The position numbers and the translations under genes were made by a program. The notes beneath the pieces were generated by a model. It was not told the DNA's origin. It saw only the letters and a list, made by a program, of their open reading frames with translations, and made no database searches. A stretch of DNA of 64,000 nt, from positions 124,001-188,000 of the forward strand of contig NZ_CP102287.1 of assembly GCF_025151385.1 (NCBI RefSeq), in the 5' to 3' direction. This stretch comes from Hoylesella buccalis ATCC 35310 (lineage in GTDB: Bacteria; Bacteroidota; Bacteroidia; Bacteroidales; Bacteroidaceae). Positions 55,978 through 64,000 of this stretch are shown here, one piece after another (the stretch's first letter is position 1; each line of letters opens with the position of its first letter).

Positions 55978-56146
55978 TGAAACACAACTGCAAACTCTGG
56001 TTGCACGGCTTAGTAATGCCGCAGCAAACCATTGCCAACGAACAGCAAAGGCAAGAATCAGAGATATTGCAAAAATCTATGAAGAGCAAAATATTTGTTC
56101 TTATAAGGAAAAGTACAACGAATTGATAGAAAAATACGGATTATGA
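55967..56146 (+). CDS. Small hypothetical protein (59 residues)
   Basis: The frame ATGATTTTTGATGAAACA at 55967 gives MIFDETQLQTLVARLSNAAA through to NELIEKYGL. It is amphipathic-helical and of the same codon style as its neighbours. It overlaps the previous gene by 11 bases and the next by 4 (ATGA), the signature of coupled phage genes. Function unknown. Confidence 0.6.
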   Translation: MIFDETQLQTLVARLSNAAANHCQRTAKARIRDIAKIYEEQNICSYKEKYNELIEKYGL

Positions 56147-56478
56147 AACCTATATCATTTTACATCAACAAACAGGAAGAGGAAGGAAATCATATCGCTC
56201 TAAGTGGTTGGTATTTCCTTTGTGCGGCAAAAAACCTCGCTTTGTCGTTAGCAGACTTACTGCATCTCATTGTAAAAACTATTAAACGCTATCCAATTCA
56301 TGCAATCACGGTAACAATTATCATTGCTGTCATCGTATGCTTTGTAAAAATTGGACAGGCGAGAATCGAACGTGATAATTACCAGCATGAGCTTTATATC
56401 ACAAAGCAGAAGTTGCAACAGTATGAAATCACAAGTGGAAACATAAACAACAGGAAAGATGTAATCAAAAACAAATAA
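56143..56478 (+). CDS. Single-pass membrane protein with C-terminal coiled coil
   Basis: A 111-residue protein with a mildly hydrophobic N-terminal region (about 20-45), a strong membrane helix (AITVTIIIAVIVCFVKIG, about 54-71) and a helical tail (ARIERDNYQHELYITKQKLQQ). Translationally coupled to the upstream small gene. Role in the element unknown. Confidence 0.65.
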   Translation: MKPISFYINKQEEEGNHIALSGWYFLCAAKNLALSLADLLHLIVKTIKRYPIHAITVTIIIAVIVCFVKIGQARIERDNYQHELYITKQKLQQYEITSGNINNRKDVIKNK

Positions 56479-56493
56479 CGGAGAACTAAAAAT

Positions 56494-58458
56494 ATGAACA
56501 TTAAATTTAAAAAACTGGAAATTGAGAATTTCAAAGGGGTAAAATCATTGTCCTTCGACTTTGCTTCTGATATCACGAATATTCTCGGAGCCAACCATAC
56601 GGGTAAAACAACCACTGCAGACGCTATTATGTGGGTGCTATTCGGAAAAAACAGCGATGGGCAAGCGGTGTTCGGAATTGATCCGAAAGATGAAAACAAT
56701 AATGTGATTAACAATTTGGAGAATATTGTTACGCTGACTGTTTCTGCTGACAACAGGAAACTCGTGCTAAGAAAAGTGCGTAAAGAAATATGGAGTAAAC
56801 CGAAAGGACAGTTTGAGGATGCACTAACAGGACATACCACAGAGTGTTTCATCAATGGTAACAAATACACAATCAAGGATTACCAGGCGGAGGTGAACGC
56901 TTTGTGCAACGAGGCTCTATTTCGCGCCATCACTAACCCCGCATATTTCCCAAGCCTGAAGGCGGAAGAACAGCGCGCCTTGCTCATAAAAATGGTGGGA
57001 GATATGTCTCTCTCTGAAATAGCAAAACAAAAAGATGAGTTTAAGCGATTGGTTGATGAGTTGGTTGGGCAGGATTTGAAGGAGTACCGTAGCCACCTCT
57101 CATATCAGATAAAAGGTATAAAGACCGAAATAGAGAGTATCCCAAACAAGATTACCGAAAATCAACAAATCTTGCAGGGTCTATCTGATGAGGTGTCTGA
57201 TTTCGCAGCTATTCGTAAAAGACTGAACGAAATTGATGAGGATATAAAAAAGTATGATGACCAGTTGCAGGACGCATCGGCTAAACTCTCGCAAGACTAC
57301 GAAAAAAAAGCTGCGCAACGACAACTCGTTAATTCCCTGAAAGATAAACAACAGGAGATTGTTAATAAAATCGAAAGTGAAAACCGAGCAAAGCGTGCAG
57401 AACATGAGAATGCACTGAACGCCATACAGCAAAAGCTGAAAAACACGGAATATTCGCGCGACATGAAAGCTGACGCATTGCGCATGAAGAAGCAAGAACT
57501 ACAACAGATAGAATTGCGTGCCGATGAATTTCGTAAAAAATGGGAAGAGGTAGAGAGTAAAGCATTCGTATGGAATGAAGACCAAGAAATATGCCCGAAT
57601 TGTGGACAGCGACTGTCGTCTGAAAACATTGAGGAGTTGAAAGAGAAAGCGCATGAGCAGTGGACAGTTAGGCACATGGCTGAGCAGGATAGGTTGGATG
57701 TGGAGGCGAAGGCACTGAAAGATACAAAACAGCGAATCGAAGCGGAGCTGAACGAACTGCAAACGAAAATTGACATGCTAACCACAGAGGTCTCTTCCGT
57801 GCAGGGTCAGGAAAACGAACTGAAGGCTTACAAGGTGGAACAGGTGGACTACCATGATAATGATGATTGGAAACACCTGTCGCTACAAATCGAACAGCAG
57901 GAAGCAAAACTTAATGATATTTGTAAGGATGGAGAATCTTCTACCACACAGATGATTAAGGATAAAAAACAAGAGTTGATACGGCAACGTGATGAACTCA
58001 ACCTATCGCTTTCAAAAGAAAAGCTCATAGCAGAGAGGGAAGAACGCATTGAACAGCTTACCATGCAGATGAAGCAACTTAATCAGCAACTGACGGATTT
58101 GGAACGCAAGGATTATACGGCTGCTAATCTTGAATTGGCTTCTATTCAAAACTTGGAGGAAAGGGTTAATAAACTCTTTATGCTCATCAAGTTCAAGATG
58201 TTTGAAACGTTACTCAACGGCTCAACAAAGCCTACATGTGTGCTGACTATGCACGGTGTGCCGTATAACGATTTATCCAACAGCGAGAAAATCAATGCTG
58301 GCATTGACCTAATTCGAGCAATGAATACTTACAACGACATGTATGCGCCCATCATCATTGATAATGCAGAGAGTTGCAACGACATTCTTCCTACTTCCTG
58401 TCAGCAAATTCGTCTTGTGGTAAGTCGTGATGAGCAATTGACGGTCGTAAAAGAATAA
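56494..58458 (+). CDS. Rad50/SbcC-like ATPase of the phage recombination module
   Basis: A 654-residue SMC-type protein. It has an N-terminal head with the ATP loop GANHTGKTTTADAI (near 31-44), long coiled coils (about 190-360 and 405-560), a zinc-hook-type CPNCGQRL (about 367-374), and a C-terminal head with SNSEKINAGIDLIRA (signature) and APIIIDNAES (Walker B). It would tether or process DNA ends. It lies next to RecT, as in many phage recombination operons. No SbcD-type nuclease gene is next to it; the MBL-fold protein may serve. Confidence 0.85.
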   Translation: MNIKFKKLEIENFKGVKSLSFDFASDITNILGANHTGKTTTADAIMWVLFGKNSDGQAVFGIDPKDENNNVINNLENIVTLTVSADNRKLVLRKVRKEIWSKPKGQFEDALTGHTTECFINGNKYTIKDYQAEVNALCNEALFRAITNPAYFPSLKAEEQRALLIKMVGDMSLSEIAKQKDEFKRLVDELVGQDLKEYRSHLSYQIKGIKTEIESIPNKITENQQILQGLSDEVSDFAAIRKRLNEIDEDIKKYDDQLQDASAKLSQDYEKKAAQRQLVNSLKDKQQEIVNKIESENRAKRAEHENALNAIQQKLKNTEYSRDMKADALRMKKQELQQIELRADEFRKKWEEVESKAFVWNEDQEICPNCGQRLSSENIEELKEKAHEQWTVRHMAEQDRLDVEAKALKDTKQRIEAELNELQTKIDMLTTEVSSVQGQENELKAYKVEQVDYHDNDDWKHLSLQIEQQEAKLNDICKDGESSTTQMIKDKKQELIRQRDELNLSLSKEKLIAEREERIEQLTMQMKQLNQQLTDLERKDYTAANLELASIQNLEERVNKLFMLIKFKMFETLLNGSTKPTCVLTMHGVPYNDLSNSEKINAGIDLIRAMNTYNDMYAPIIIDNAESCNDILPTSCQQIRLVVSRDEQLTVVKE

Positions 58459-58513
58459 CAATGGTCAACAAATGACATAACACAAATTTTTCATACATAA
58501 AACAACAAATAAA

Positions 58514-59470
58514 ATGACAACAGAAAACAAAACACAATCGGTGGCTACACAGCCTCTTTCACAAAACCAAACAGCCCTTGCACGCACAGTGGATAATATC
58601 TCTCAACAGGTACTGCAACGGGTGTCTACTATGCAAAAAGCAGGTGAAATTGTATTACCAAAAGGATATGAAGCAGGGAATGCGCTTAAGTCGGCATGGC
58701 TTTACCTCCAAAACGTACAAACAAGGGATAAGCAGAAAGCTATTGACACTTGCACGAAAGAAAGCATAGCTAACTGCTTGTTAGACATGGTAGTGCGTGG
58801 AGAACACCCTATGCAACATTGCTACTTCATTCCTACGGGTAATCAGCTTTCTTTTTGGGAAAGATACACAGGCAAGCTGATGCGAGCAAAGCGAGACACA
58901 GACATTGTGTCTGTCAATGCGCAGGTGGTATATGAAGAGGATAATTTCGTGTACACGGTGGACGACCGTGGTGTTCTGCAGCTTGTAAAACACGAAACCT
59001 CTATGGCAAACATGGATAATGCCAAAATAGTGGGTGCATACGCAGTTGTTGTGTATAAAAACGGCTCAACTCGCCTTGAAGTAATGACTATGGATATGAT
59101 ACGCAAGGCATGGGGACAGGGTGCCGCTCGTGGAAATAGTGGGGCGCACTTGAATTTTACAGACCAAATGGCAAAGAAAACGGTTATCGCAAGGGCTTGC
59201 AAGATAGAACTTGATAGCACCGAAGATGGGCATACCGATGATGAGGCTTTTATGGCTCAACCCAAAGGTGATGTGGAACGAGATATCGTAAACAGTACTT
59301 CTGACAACGTAGAACAAACAAAAAAGATAGCTACTGAACATCAAGATGACTTTGAGGATTCAGCTTCTTACGAGGAAATAAAGGAAGCCCCACAAAGTGA
59401 GAATAAAGGTGCAAATGATTTGTTTGAGAATACGCAGAATGCACAAGGCTCTCGCAAATGTCCAATCTAA
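58514..59470 (+). CDS. recT: RecT-family single-strand annealing protein
   Basis: A 318-residue protein with the RecT core: residues about 50-235 contain ALKSAWLYLQNV, SIANCLLDMVVRGEHPMQ, CYFIPTGNQLSF and the C-terminal core TDQMAKKTVIARACKIEL. Past about 245 the tail is acidic and low-complexity, as is common. RecT anneals complementary single strands during phage recombination or replication. Its stop overlaps an upstream in-frame start option of the next gene. Confidence 0.92.
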   Translation: MTTENKTQSVATQPLSQNQTALARTVDNISQQVLQRVSTMQKAGEIVLPKGYEAGNALKSAWLYLQNVQTRDKQKAIDTCTKESIANCLLDMVVRGEHPMQHCYFIPTGNQLSFWERYTGKLMRAKRDTDIVSVNAQVVYEEDNFVYTVDDRGVLQLVKHETSMANMDNAKIVGAYAVVVYKNGSTRLEVMTMDMIRKAWGQGAARGNSGAHLNFTDQMAKKTVIARACKIELDSTEDGHTDDEAFMAQPKGDVERDIVNSTSDNVEQTKKIATEHQDDFEDSASYEEIKEAPQSENKGANDLFENTQNAQGSRKCPI

Positions 59471-59484
59471 AGAGTAGTAAGTCT

Positions 59485-60252
59485 ATGAAACTGACGGTCG
59501 TGGGTAGTGGCTCTAACGGCAATTGCTACGTTTTACAAAATGAAGAAGAGGCTCTCATTATTGAAGCTGGATTGCCTTTCGATAAAAAGGTAAAAGAGGC
59601 TCTTCATTGGAATGTGGAAAAGATAGTAGCTGTTATCGTGAGCCATGCGCATGGCGACCATGCTGCTTATGCCTACCAATACGCTGAGTTAGGCATTACG
59701 GTCAGAGCTTCAGAAGACACGATTGAAAAGAGGCATCTCAACAAAACTTTTGCCAAGCCATACAAAGAAGGTGTGTGGTTTCGAGAAGGTGGATTTGAGG
59801 TGCTTCCTTTTCCTCTTATCCATTACAACACGGACGGAACACGATGTCCTAATTGCGGCTTCTTAATCAAGCATGAGGACTGTGGGCGCATCTGTTTCTT
59901 TACCGACTGCTCCGCTTTCGCTCGTGATGTAATGACGGAAGACGGCATAAAATACATCAACTATGATTTCAAGGATATAAACCTTTGGATGATAGAAGCG
60001 AATTATGACAATTACATCTTGTATAGAAGTCATTTAGATGAACGGTTAAAAGACCGTATCAAGCGTAGCCACATGTCCTTGCAGAACGCTATCAAAATAG
60101 CAAAACGGATAGACCTTCATCTTACCACATACATCTTGCTTATCCATTTGTCTGACGGCAATGGCGATGAGCGAAAGTTCGTGCGTGAGATGCGCAAGGC
60201 AACAGGAAAACGTGTACAGGCTGCGCATTATGGGTTGGAGATAAAGTTATAA
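59485..60252 (+). CDS. Metallo-beta-lactamase-fold protein (YycJ-like phage hydrolase)
   Basis: A 255-residue protein beginning KLTVVGSGSNGNCYVL, then the metal motif SHAHGDHAAY (near residue 58) and FTDCSAF with a metal-site Asp (near residue 145). It also has two Cys pairs (CPNCGF and surroundings). The family includes single-strand or 5'-exonuclease-like and RNase-like hydrolases. Linked to RecT and the SbcC-like protein it is likely the nuclease of the recombination module (inference). A start at 59458 overlapping recT is also possible. Confidence 0.85.
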   Translation: MKLTVVGSGSNGNCYVLQNEEEALIIEAGLPFDKKVKEALHWNVEKIVAVIVSHAHGDHAAYAYQYAELGITVRASEDTIEKRHLNKTFAKPYKEGVWFREGGFEVLPFPLIHYNTDGTRCPNCGFLIKHEDCGRICFFTDCSAFARDVMTEDGIKYINYDFKDINLWMIEANYDNYILYRSHLDERLKDRIKRSHMSLQNAIKIAKRIDLHLTTYILLIHLSDGNGDERKFVREMRKATGKRVQAAHYGLEIKL

Positions 60253-60330
60253 AAGAATGATTGAAAAATATATAAAAACGGATAAAAAAAATGAAGCGTT
60301 GAACTTAAAATAAATATAAATAAGATCGTT

Positions 60331-60603
60331 ATGGCAAGTATTGTAAAAAACGAAAAAGGATTCAAAGTTATTAAAATTGATAGTCATGAACTTCAACAAG
60401 CAGTTGGAAGTCCAGGGATATGCGACAATTGCTTGGAGATGCCAGAAGAAGGCTATTATATAGCTGTAATAAATAGATGGTTTTGCCCCGTGTGTTATCA
60501 TGAATGGATTAAACATATGACTTACTATAAAGAGGATAAACCCATTGAAGAAAGAAATTATCAGTATATAACAGAGCAATTGGAGAACATTAAAAACAGG
60601 TAA
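60331..60603 (+). CDS. Small zinc-ribbon-like hypothetical protein
   Basis: A 90-residue protein with two Cys pairs, CDNC near residue 31 and CPVC near residue 52, spaced as a zinc ribbon. An acidic helical C-terminus follows. Family not recognised. The preceding gap of 78 bases carries no promoter. Confidence 0.65.
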   Translation: MASIVKNEKGFKVIKIDSHELQQAVGSPGICDNCLEMPEEGYYIAVINRWFCPVCYHEWIKHMTYYKEDKPIEERNYQYITEQLENIKNR

Positions 60604-60607
60604 GACA

Positions 60608-60868
60608 ATGAAAGCAAACAAATATAGTTTTACGGAGCAGGACATAGAAGACATTGATGAATTTTGTATGAAACTGATGGGAGTCGTGTAAGATAATTGT
60701 ATAGGAATGAAACTAACAATACTAACAGCCTCTTTGGCGCTTGTTTTATCCGATATTTCTAAGATAGTAGAACAAGTTGGTATCAATAAGTACCAATTCC
60801 TAAAAAGTCTGTTGTCTGACACGATGCAAGTTATGTCTGTAGATTTGGATGGTAATGAAAAAAAATAA
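60608..60868 (+). pseudogene. First of three tandem paralogs, interrupted by an in-frame TAA
   Basis: The frame from 60608 reads MKANKYSFTEQDIEDIDEF and reaches TAA at 60689-60691. It then continues in the same frame as DNCIGMKLTILTASLALVL and VGINKYQFLKSLL to 60868. Across the stop it aligns with the intact genes at 60849 and 61167 (SLMRAIDDND then VITSLAYFLS-type segments, YGINKDGFIDSL). It is either a nonsense-mutated copy or two short proteins (27 and 53 residues). Confidence 0.6.
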
Positions 60869-61139
60869 ATACGAAATAAAAATGAAAATAAACGGAATAG
60901 AAATTACAAAGCAGGACGAAAAAGACTCCAAAAAATTATATACGGCATTGGTGGACACTATGAAAGACAATAGTGAAAACATGAAACTAATAGTAATTGC
61001 AAGTTCATTAGTGAATTTCTTGTCAGCCGTGTCTGGGACAATGGAGCCATACGGTATCGGTAAAGATAAATTCATTGATTTCGTGATGAATAATGCCAAA
61101 CGTCTTAATAAATTGAAAGAACAGAAAAGGGATAAGTAA
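60849..61139 (+). CDS. Tandem paralog family protein 1 (intact)
   Basis: A 96-residue charged helical protein with the family core KLIVIASSLVNFLS through YGIGKDKFIDFV and a Lys-rich end. It is similar to the genes on both sides. The start overlaps the end of the interrupted copy; a Met at 60855 is an alternative. Function unknown. Confidence 0.65.
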   Translation: MVMKKNKYEIKMKINGIEITKQDEKDSKKLYTALVDTMKDNSENMKLIVIASSLVNFLSAVSGTMEPYGIGKDKFIDFVMNNAKRLNKLKEQKRDK

Positions 61140-61166
61140 GATAAAACAACATACAAAAGAAAAACA

Positions 61167-61421
61167 ATGGAAACAAACAATAAGGAACTCACGAAGCAAG
61201 AGTACAAAGACTTTAATAAATTTTATTTGAGTTTGATGAGGGCTATAGATGATAATGACTTTGTAATGCGACTACCAGTATTTATAACTTCATTAGCGTA
61301 TTTTTTGTCAGAAATGTCTGAGATAGCAGCGAGATACGGTATCAATAAGGACGGTTTTATTGACAGCTTGGCGACAGCCACTAAGCATGTTAATGAGTTG
61401 AAAGATAGAAAAAACAAGTAA
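61167..61421 (+). CDS. Tandem paralog family protein 2 (intact)
   Basis: An 84-residue protein, METNNKELTKQEYKDFNKFY then VFITSLAYFLSEMSEIAARY and GINKDGFIDSLATATKHV. Clear relative of the preceding gene and of the interrupted copy. Function unknown. Confidence 0.65.
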   Translation: METNNKELTKQEYKDFNKFYLSLMRAIDDNDFVMRLPVFITSLAYFLSEMSEIAARYGINKDGFIDSLATATKHVNELKDRKNK

Positions 61422-61425
61422 AGCT

Positions 61426-61803
61426 ATGGAAACAAACAAAATAAGCAACGGCTGCAAAAGCCAAAACGACAATGAAATGCAAAGTACGGGTTTTGACATT
61501 AATGCAAAGGACTTTACAGAAAGAGGAAAGCTCGTCTTTTCTCCATACAAAACCACGGATGAGAAAGTGGAAATAGAAATTACTGACAATGCCATTAATA
61601 TTCAAGCAGGAAAGGTGAGTGTAAAAATGTCACGACACAGCACACAAGATGTCAATCTTGTCAATCAACAGGTGACGCTAAAGCAAGATCCGTATGAGGA
61701 AGTTGCCCGAAAGTTTTATATTAAAGAATGTGATTTAGACGCAAGCCCAAACAGTCAACCACTAAGAAAGGATGGGAAGTTAGATAACATAAATGACTAT
61801 TAA
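61426..61803 (+). CDS. Hypothetical phage protein
   Basis: A 125-residue polar protein that shares the METNKI-type start with its upstream neighbour. A beta-rich middle (EKVEIEITDNAINIQAGKVS) is followed by DPYEEVARKFYIKECDL. It lies 4 bases after the previous stop. No family recognised. Confidence 0.6.
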   Translation: METNKISNGCKSQNDNEMQSTGFDINAKDFTERGKLVFSPYKTTDEKVEIEITDNAINIQAGKVSVKMSRHSTQDVNLVNQQVTLKQDPYEEVARKFYIKECDLDASPNSQPLRKDGKLDNINDY

Positions 61804-61847
61804 CTCGTAAACTTGTTAACTACTAACTCGTAAACTAACAAACAGCA

Positions 61848-62555
61848 ATGCAAAACAATAAAATCAAGAACGAGACCGAGTTGTTAGAAATGTTTACAGC
61901 AGGAGATGGCGTTAGAGCATTTACGTATGTTCCATTTCTCCATCCTGTCTACAATGAAGTTTGGGCAACAGAAGGTCATGTAATAATCAGAATTAGCCCA
62001 GACAGGCTTAACAAACACTACGAGCCTGTCAAGAGATGTGAAGAACTAAAACTACCAAAAGTATTAAGACCATGCCATTTATCTTGTACATATAAGGCTA
62101 TCAGACAGGCGTTGGATGCATGTCCGTTGGTAGATGAATTGGTAACAGAAGGAAACGAGGAAGAATGCAAGGAGTGTGGTGGTACTGGTGAGGTAGAATG
62201 GGAATATACAGATGATAACTTACATACGCATTACCACGATTTCGATTGTCCGATGTGTGGTGGCGATGGCGTGATAACACACAAGAAGGAAACATACACA
62301 GGCAGGAAAGTTCACGACGAAAATGCTGTCGTAAAGATTGGGAATTCATTTTTTAGATGGTATTATCTTGACATCGTGGCAAAGGCTTTGGCGCATATCG
62401 GAGCTGACGTAATAAGCATTACGGCAAGCGACCCTTGTGGTATGATTGAGTTTGTATTCGACAATATCAAGATTGGGCTGGCGGACCTTAATTGTAAGGA
62501 AGGAAAAGGATGCGATGCAGAAGTTGAATTAAATAAAAATGGAGATAAAGTATGA
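61848..62555 (+). CDS. Phage protein with DnaJ-type zinc finger
   Basis: A 235-residue protein. Residues about 107-145 contain two Cys-x-x-Cys-Gly-Gly clusters (CKECGGTGEVEW and CPMCGGDGVI), the DnaJ-like double zinc-binding pattern. The flanking regions are beta-rich (VWATEGHVIIRIS, and near the C-terminus SDPCGMIEFVFDNI). The C-terminal layout resembles proteins with a clamp-like domain, but that is not secure. Likely a protein- or nucleic-acid-binding early phage protein. Confidence 0.65.
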   Translation: MQNNKIKNETELLEMFTAGDGVRAFTYVPFLHPVYNEVWATEGHVIIRISPDRLNKHYEPVKRCEELKLPKVLRPCHLSCTYKAIRQALDACPLVDELVTEGNEEECKECGGTGEVEWEYTDDNLHTHYHDFDCPMCGGDGVITHKKETYTGRKVHDENAVVKIGNSFFRWYYLDIVAKALAHIGADVISITASDPCGMIEFVFDNIKIGLADLNCKEGKGCDAEVELNKNGDKV

Positions 62556-62561
62556 ACAGTC

Positions 62562-62735
62562 GTGTTTTTTGACAAAGTCGCTTTGATACGACGATTGCAA
62601 CAAGAATCCTTCAAGACTCGAAGCAAAACTGTACTTGAGCAGTGTAAGGTTGTAGAGAAAGAAGTAGATGTAGAGATAAAGCGTGTAAATGCTATTCTTG
62701 GAAATCAACCAATTGAAAAAAGTTTATTTAGATAA
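62562..62735 (+). CDS. Possible small protein with GTG start
   Basis: From GTG at 62562 the frame gives 57 residues (FFDKVALIRRLQQESFKTRS through IEKSLFR) with a helical, charged composition. It fills an otherwise empty gap between two genes on the same strand. No ATG start is available. Confidence 0.45.
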   Translation: MFFDKVALIRRLQQESFKTRSKTVLEQCKVVEKEVDVEIKRVNAILGNQPIEKSLFR

Positions 62736-62747
62736 ATAGTTATAGCA

Positions 62748-63074
62748 ATGAAAAAGAAATACAGACTATTGGTAGATGAAACTATCACGGTAAGTGGCAG
62801 AACTTTGTACAGAATAGAAGCCTTGCGAGATTTCGAATATGTGAAGAAAGGCGACAAAGGCGGATATGTTGAGAGCGAGGACAACCTATCACACGTTGGT
62901 AATTGTTGGGTATTTGGCAAAGCTTGTGTATCTGACAACGCTTTGGTACGTGACGACGCTTTGGTATATGACGATGCTCGTGTATCTGGCACCGCTCGTG
63001 TATTAGGTAACGTTTGCGTATTAGGTAACGCTAAAATAAGCAATGGGATAATAACGAATGTTGGACAAGAATAA
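62748..63074 (+). CDS. Hexapeptide-repeat (left-handed beta-helix-like) phage protein
   Basis: A 108-residue protein. After an N-terminal KKYRLLVDETITVSGRTLY segment and GDKGGYVESEDNLSHVG, the rest is built of six-residue steps of the type (A/C/V)-x-(D/G)-(N/D)-A-(L/R/K): ALVRDD, ALVYDD, ARVSGT, ARVLGN. This predicts a short left-handed beta-helix. Similar small proteins occur in temperate phages; role unknown. Confidence 0.7.
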   Translation: MKKKYRLLVDETITVSGRTLYRIEALRDFEYVKKGDKGGYVESEDNLSHVGNCWVFGKACVSDNALVRDDALVYDDARVSGTARVLGNVCVLGNAKISNGIITNVGQE

Positions 63075-63084
63075 TATAACAATA

Positions 63085-63468
63085 ATGGCAAAACGAGAGA
63101 TACTGTTTCGTGGGAAAGTTAAAGGGACAGGAGAATGGGTTTACGGAAATCTTATACACAGAGTAGATGAAATCCATGTTCAAGAATCAAATGAATTATA
63201 TATATCTGATTATATATGCGAATTTGATGCAGTTTGTTTAGAATACGAGGTAGATTCTGACACAGTAGGTCAGTACACAGGGCTGAAAGACAAGAAAGGA
63301 AAGAAGATTTTTGAGGGAGATATTCTCAATGTAGATTTCTTGGACGGAACTCGAACTGTGTCGTACTGTAAGGACGGATTTGTATGTGAAGCGGCAAACG
63401 TGATAAGCTATGATTTGCATAATGTCTATAAAGACTGCTGCGTTATCGGCAACATACACGAAAACTAA
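63085..63468 (+). CDS. YopX-family protein
   Basis: A 127-residue protein with the YopX pattern: ILFRGKVKGTGEWVYGNLI at the start, TVGQYTGLKDKKGKKIFEGDIL (about 73-94) and a C-terminal VIGNIHEN. YopX proteins are common in temperate phages of Firmicutes and Bacteroidetes and have no known function. The start at 63085 fits the family; the frame opens at 63058, overlapping the previous gene. Confidence 0.85.
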   Translation: MAKREILFRGKVKGTGEWVYGNLIHRVDEIHVQESNELYISDYICEFDAVCLEYEVDSDTVGQYTGLKDKKGKKIFEGDILNVDFLDGTRTVSYCKDGFVCEAANVISYDLHNVYKDCCVIGNIHEN

Positions 63469-63491
63469 TTACTTATTAAAACGGAATAACA

Positions 63492-63851
63492 ATGACGAAA
63501 GAACAATACAACATCCTCGCAGCAGAACTGAAAAGGCGAGGCTACAAGAAGTACAACAACGGTCACGCTAACGAGAATTACGGATGGTTCAAATCTCCGA
63601 TACCTCGTAAGCATGATTGGAATAATTCACCATACCAGATTGAATTTGCTGTATGGGACTATACGGATTACAAAAAGAGTAGAAATATCGAAGGATTCCC
63701 TGACTATGGAATAACCGTAGCAATATTAGTTAGCACGGATAAGATAGATAGAGTAGATTTAGACTTGTCATACGAAAACCAATCAATTGATGAAATAGAA
63801 AAGATAGCAGCATCATTCTACGAGTGGTGCGAGAATAATTTTAATAAGTGA
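63492..63851 (+). CDS. Hypothetical phage protein
   Basis: A 119-residue protein, MTKEQYNILAAELKRRGYKK then YGWFKSPIPRKHDWNN and a Tyr- and Asp-rich C-terminal half. Alpha/beta with many aromatics. It follows the YopX gene by 23 bases. No family recognised. Confidence 0.65.
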   Translation: MTKEQYNILAAELKRRGYKKYNNGHANENYGWFKSPIPRKHDWNNSPYQIEFAVWDYTDYKKSRNIEGFPDYGITVAILVSTDKIDRVDLDLSYENQSIDEIEKIAASFYEWCENNFNK

Positions 63852-63867
63852 ATTAAAACAAAATGAC

Positions 63868-63957
63868 ATGAAAAGAAAAGAACTTGAAAAGAGGTATAAT
63901 AACCTTGCAAACATTAAGTGTTACGATGGTCGTGACGAAATTCATGGCTATGTGTGA
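63868..63957 (+). pseudogene. Short frame ended by TGA, apparently continuing to the window edge
   Basis: From ATG at 63868 the frame reads MKRKELEKRYNNLANIKC to a TGA at 63955. It would continue in the same frame as EVCHQEVFTTCADK up to the edge. It may be a broken gene, or a 29-residue peptide followed by another gene starting at ATG 63950 in a different frame. Confidence 0.35.
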
Positions 63958-64000
63958 GAAGTATGCCACCAGGAAGTGTTTACCACCTGTGCAGACAAAG

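Noticed and set aside
55967..63957. Genetic-code recoding of stop codons in the phage region
   Set aside because: TAA and TGA both end other genes normally here, with proper overlaps to following starts, so the two interrupted frames are better explained by mutation.

Overview
The window looks like a chromosomal segment of a Bacteroidales bacterium, most likely a Prevotella-type organism. This rests on a SusC/SusD pair, serine palmitoyltransferase, a Bacteroidetes-type omega subunit next to a BamD-like lipoprotein and a DUF4293 protein, a Porin_10-type protein, and repeated promoters of the Bacteroidetes form TTTG-N19/20-TAnnTTTG. All calls come from reading the sequence and known family motifs. 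No database search was run.

Positions 1 to about 49.7 kb are ordinary chromosome. In order they hold: an HD hydrolase and menA; a porin/DUF4468 cluster beside a decayed duplicate; uvrB; the bamD-rpoZ-DUF4293 operon; a small polysaccharide utilization locus (DUF4855 protein, SusC, SusD, surface lipoprotein); a DEAD-box helicase; the lon-tgt-lptG operon; trmN6; a divergent lipid kinase and spt pair (sphingolipid synthesis); tRNA-Pro; mltG; a HAD phosphatase; a TolC-like channel; ribE with a long structured leader; ettA; a GNAT protein; rpsP; galE; groES-groEL behind a sigma-54-like promoter; an AmgK/RapZ-C fusion with a MurU-like nucleotidyltransferase (peptidoglycan sugar recycling); ispE; maeB; and a TetR regulator. 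A degenerate dispersed repeat of about 380 bp occurs in three intergenic regions (6.5, 39.5 and 49.2 kb). A 22-bp tandem repeat family occurs in two (26.1 and 31.3 kb).

From tRNA-Arg (49.7 kb) to the right edge is an integrated phage-like element: tyrosine recombinase, a short RNA gene with an operator-like palindrome, two leftward genes, then a long rightward early-type operon. That operon encodes a Rad50/SbcC-like ATPase, RecT, a metallo-beta-lactamase-fold protein, a YopX-family protein and many small proteins. The far end of the element lies outside the window.

The most unusual part is 53.3-55.65 kb. A 377-residue protein has the TnpB/Cas12-like C-terminal layout, but the RuvC-I aspartate is replaced by Phe224 and the RuvC-II glutamate by Met329. 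It ends before the zinc finger and RuvC-III. It is flanked by two short CRISPR-like repeat arrays with related but distinct 35-36-nt repeats and 29-31-nt spacers. Each array is preceded by the same RNA module: a hairpin whose stem covaries around a constant GCTGTA loop, a second covarying hairpin, and a conserved CAATT-containing tract. The GCTGTA loop is complementary to the TACAGC end of the repeats. A 175-nt multi-helix RNA domain with a tRNA-like T-arm lies upstream, under a promoter bracketed by a perfect 11-bp inverted repeat. The simplest reading is a phage-borne, nuclease-dead, RNA-guided binding system with two guide loci.
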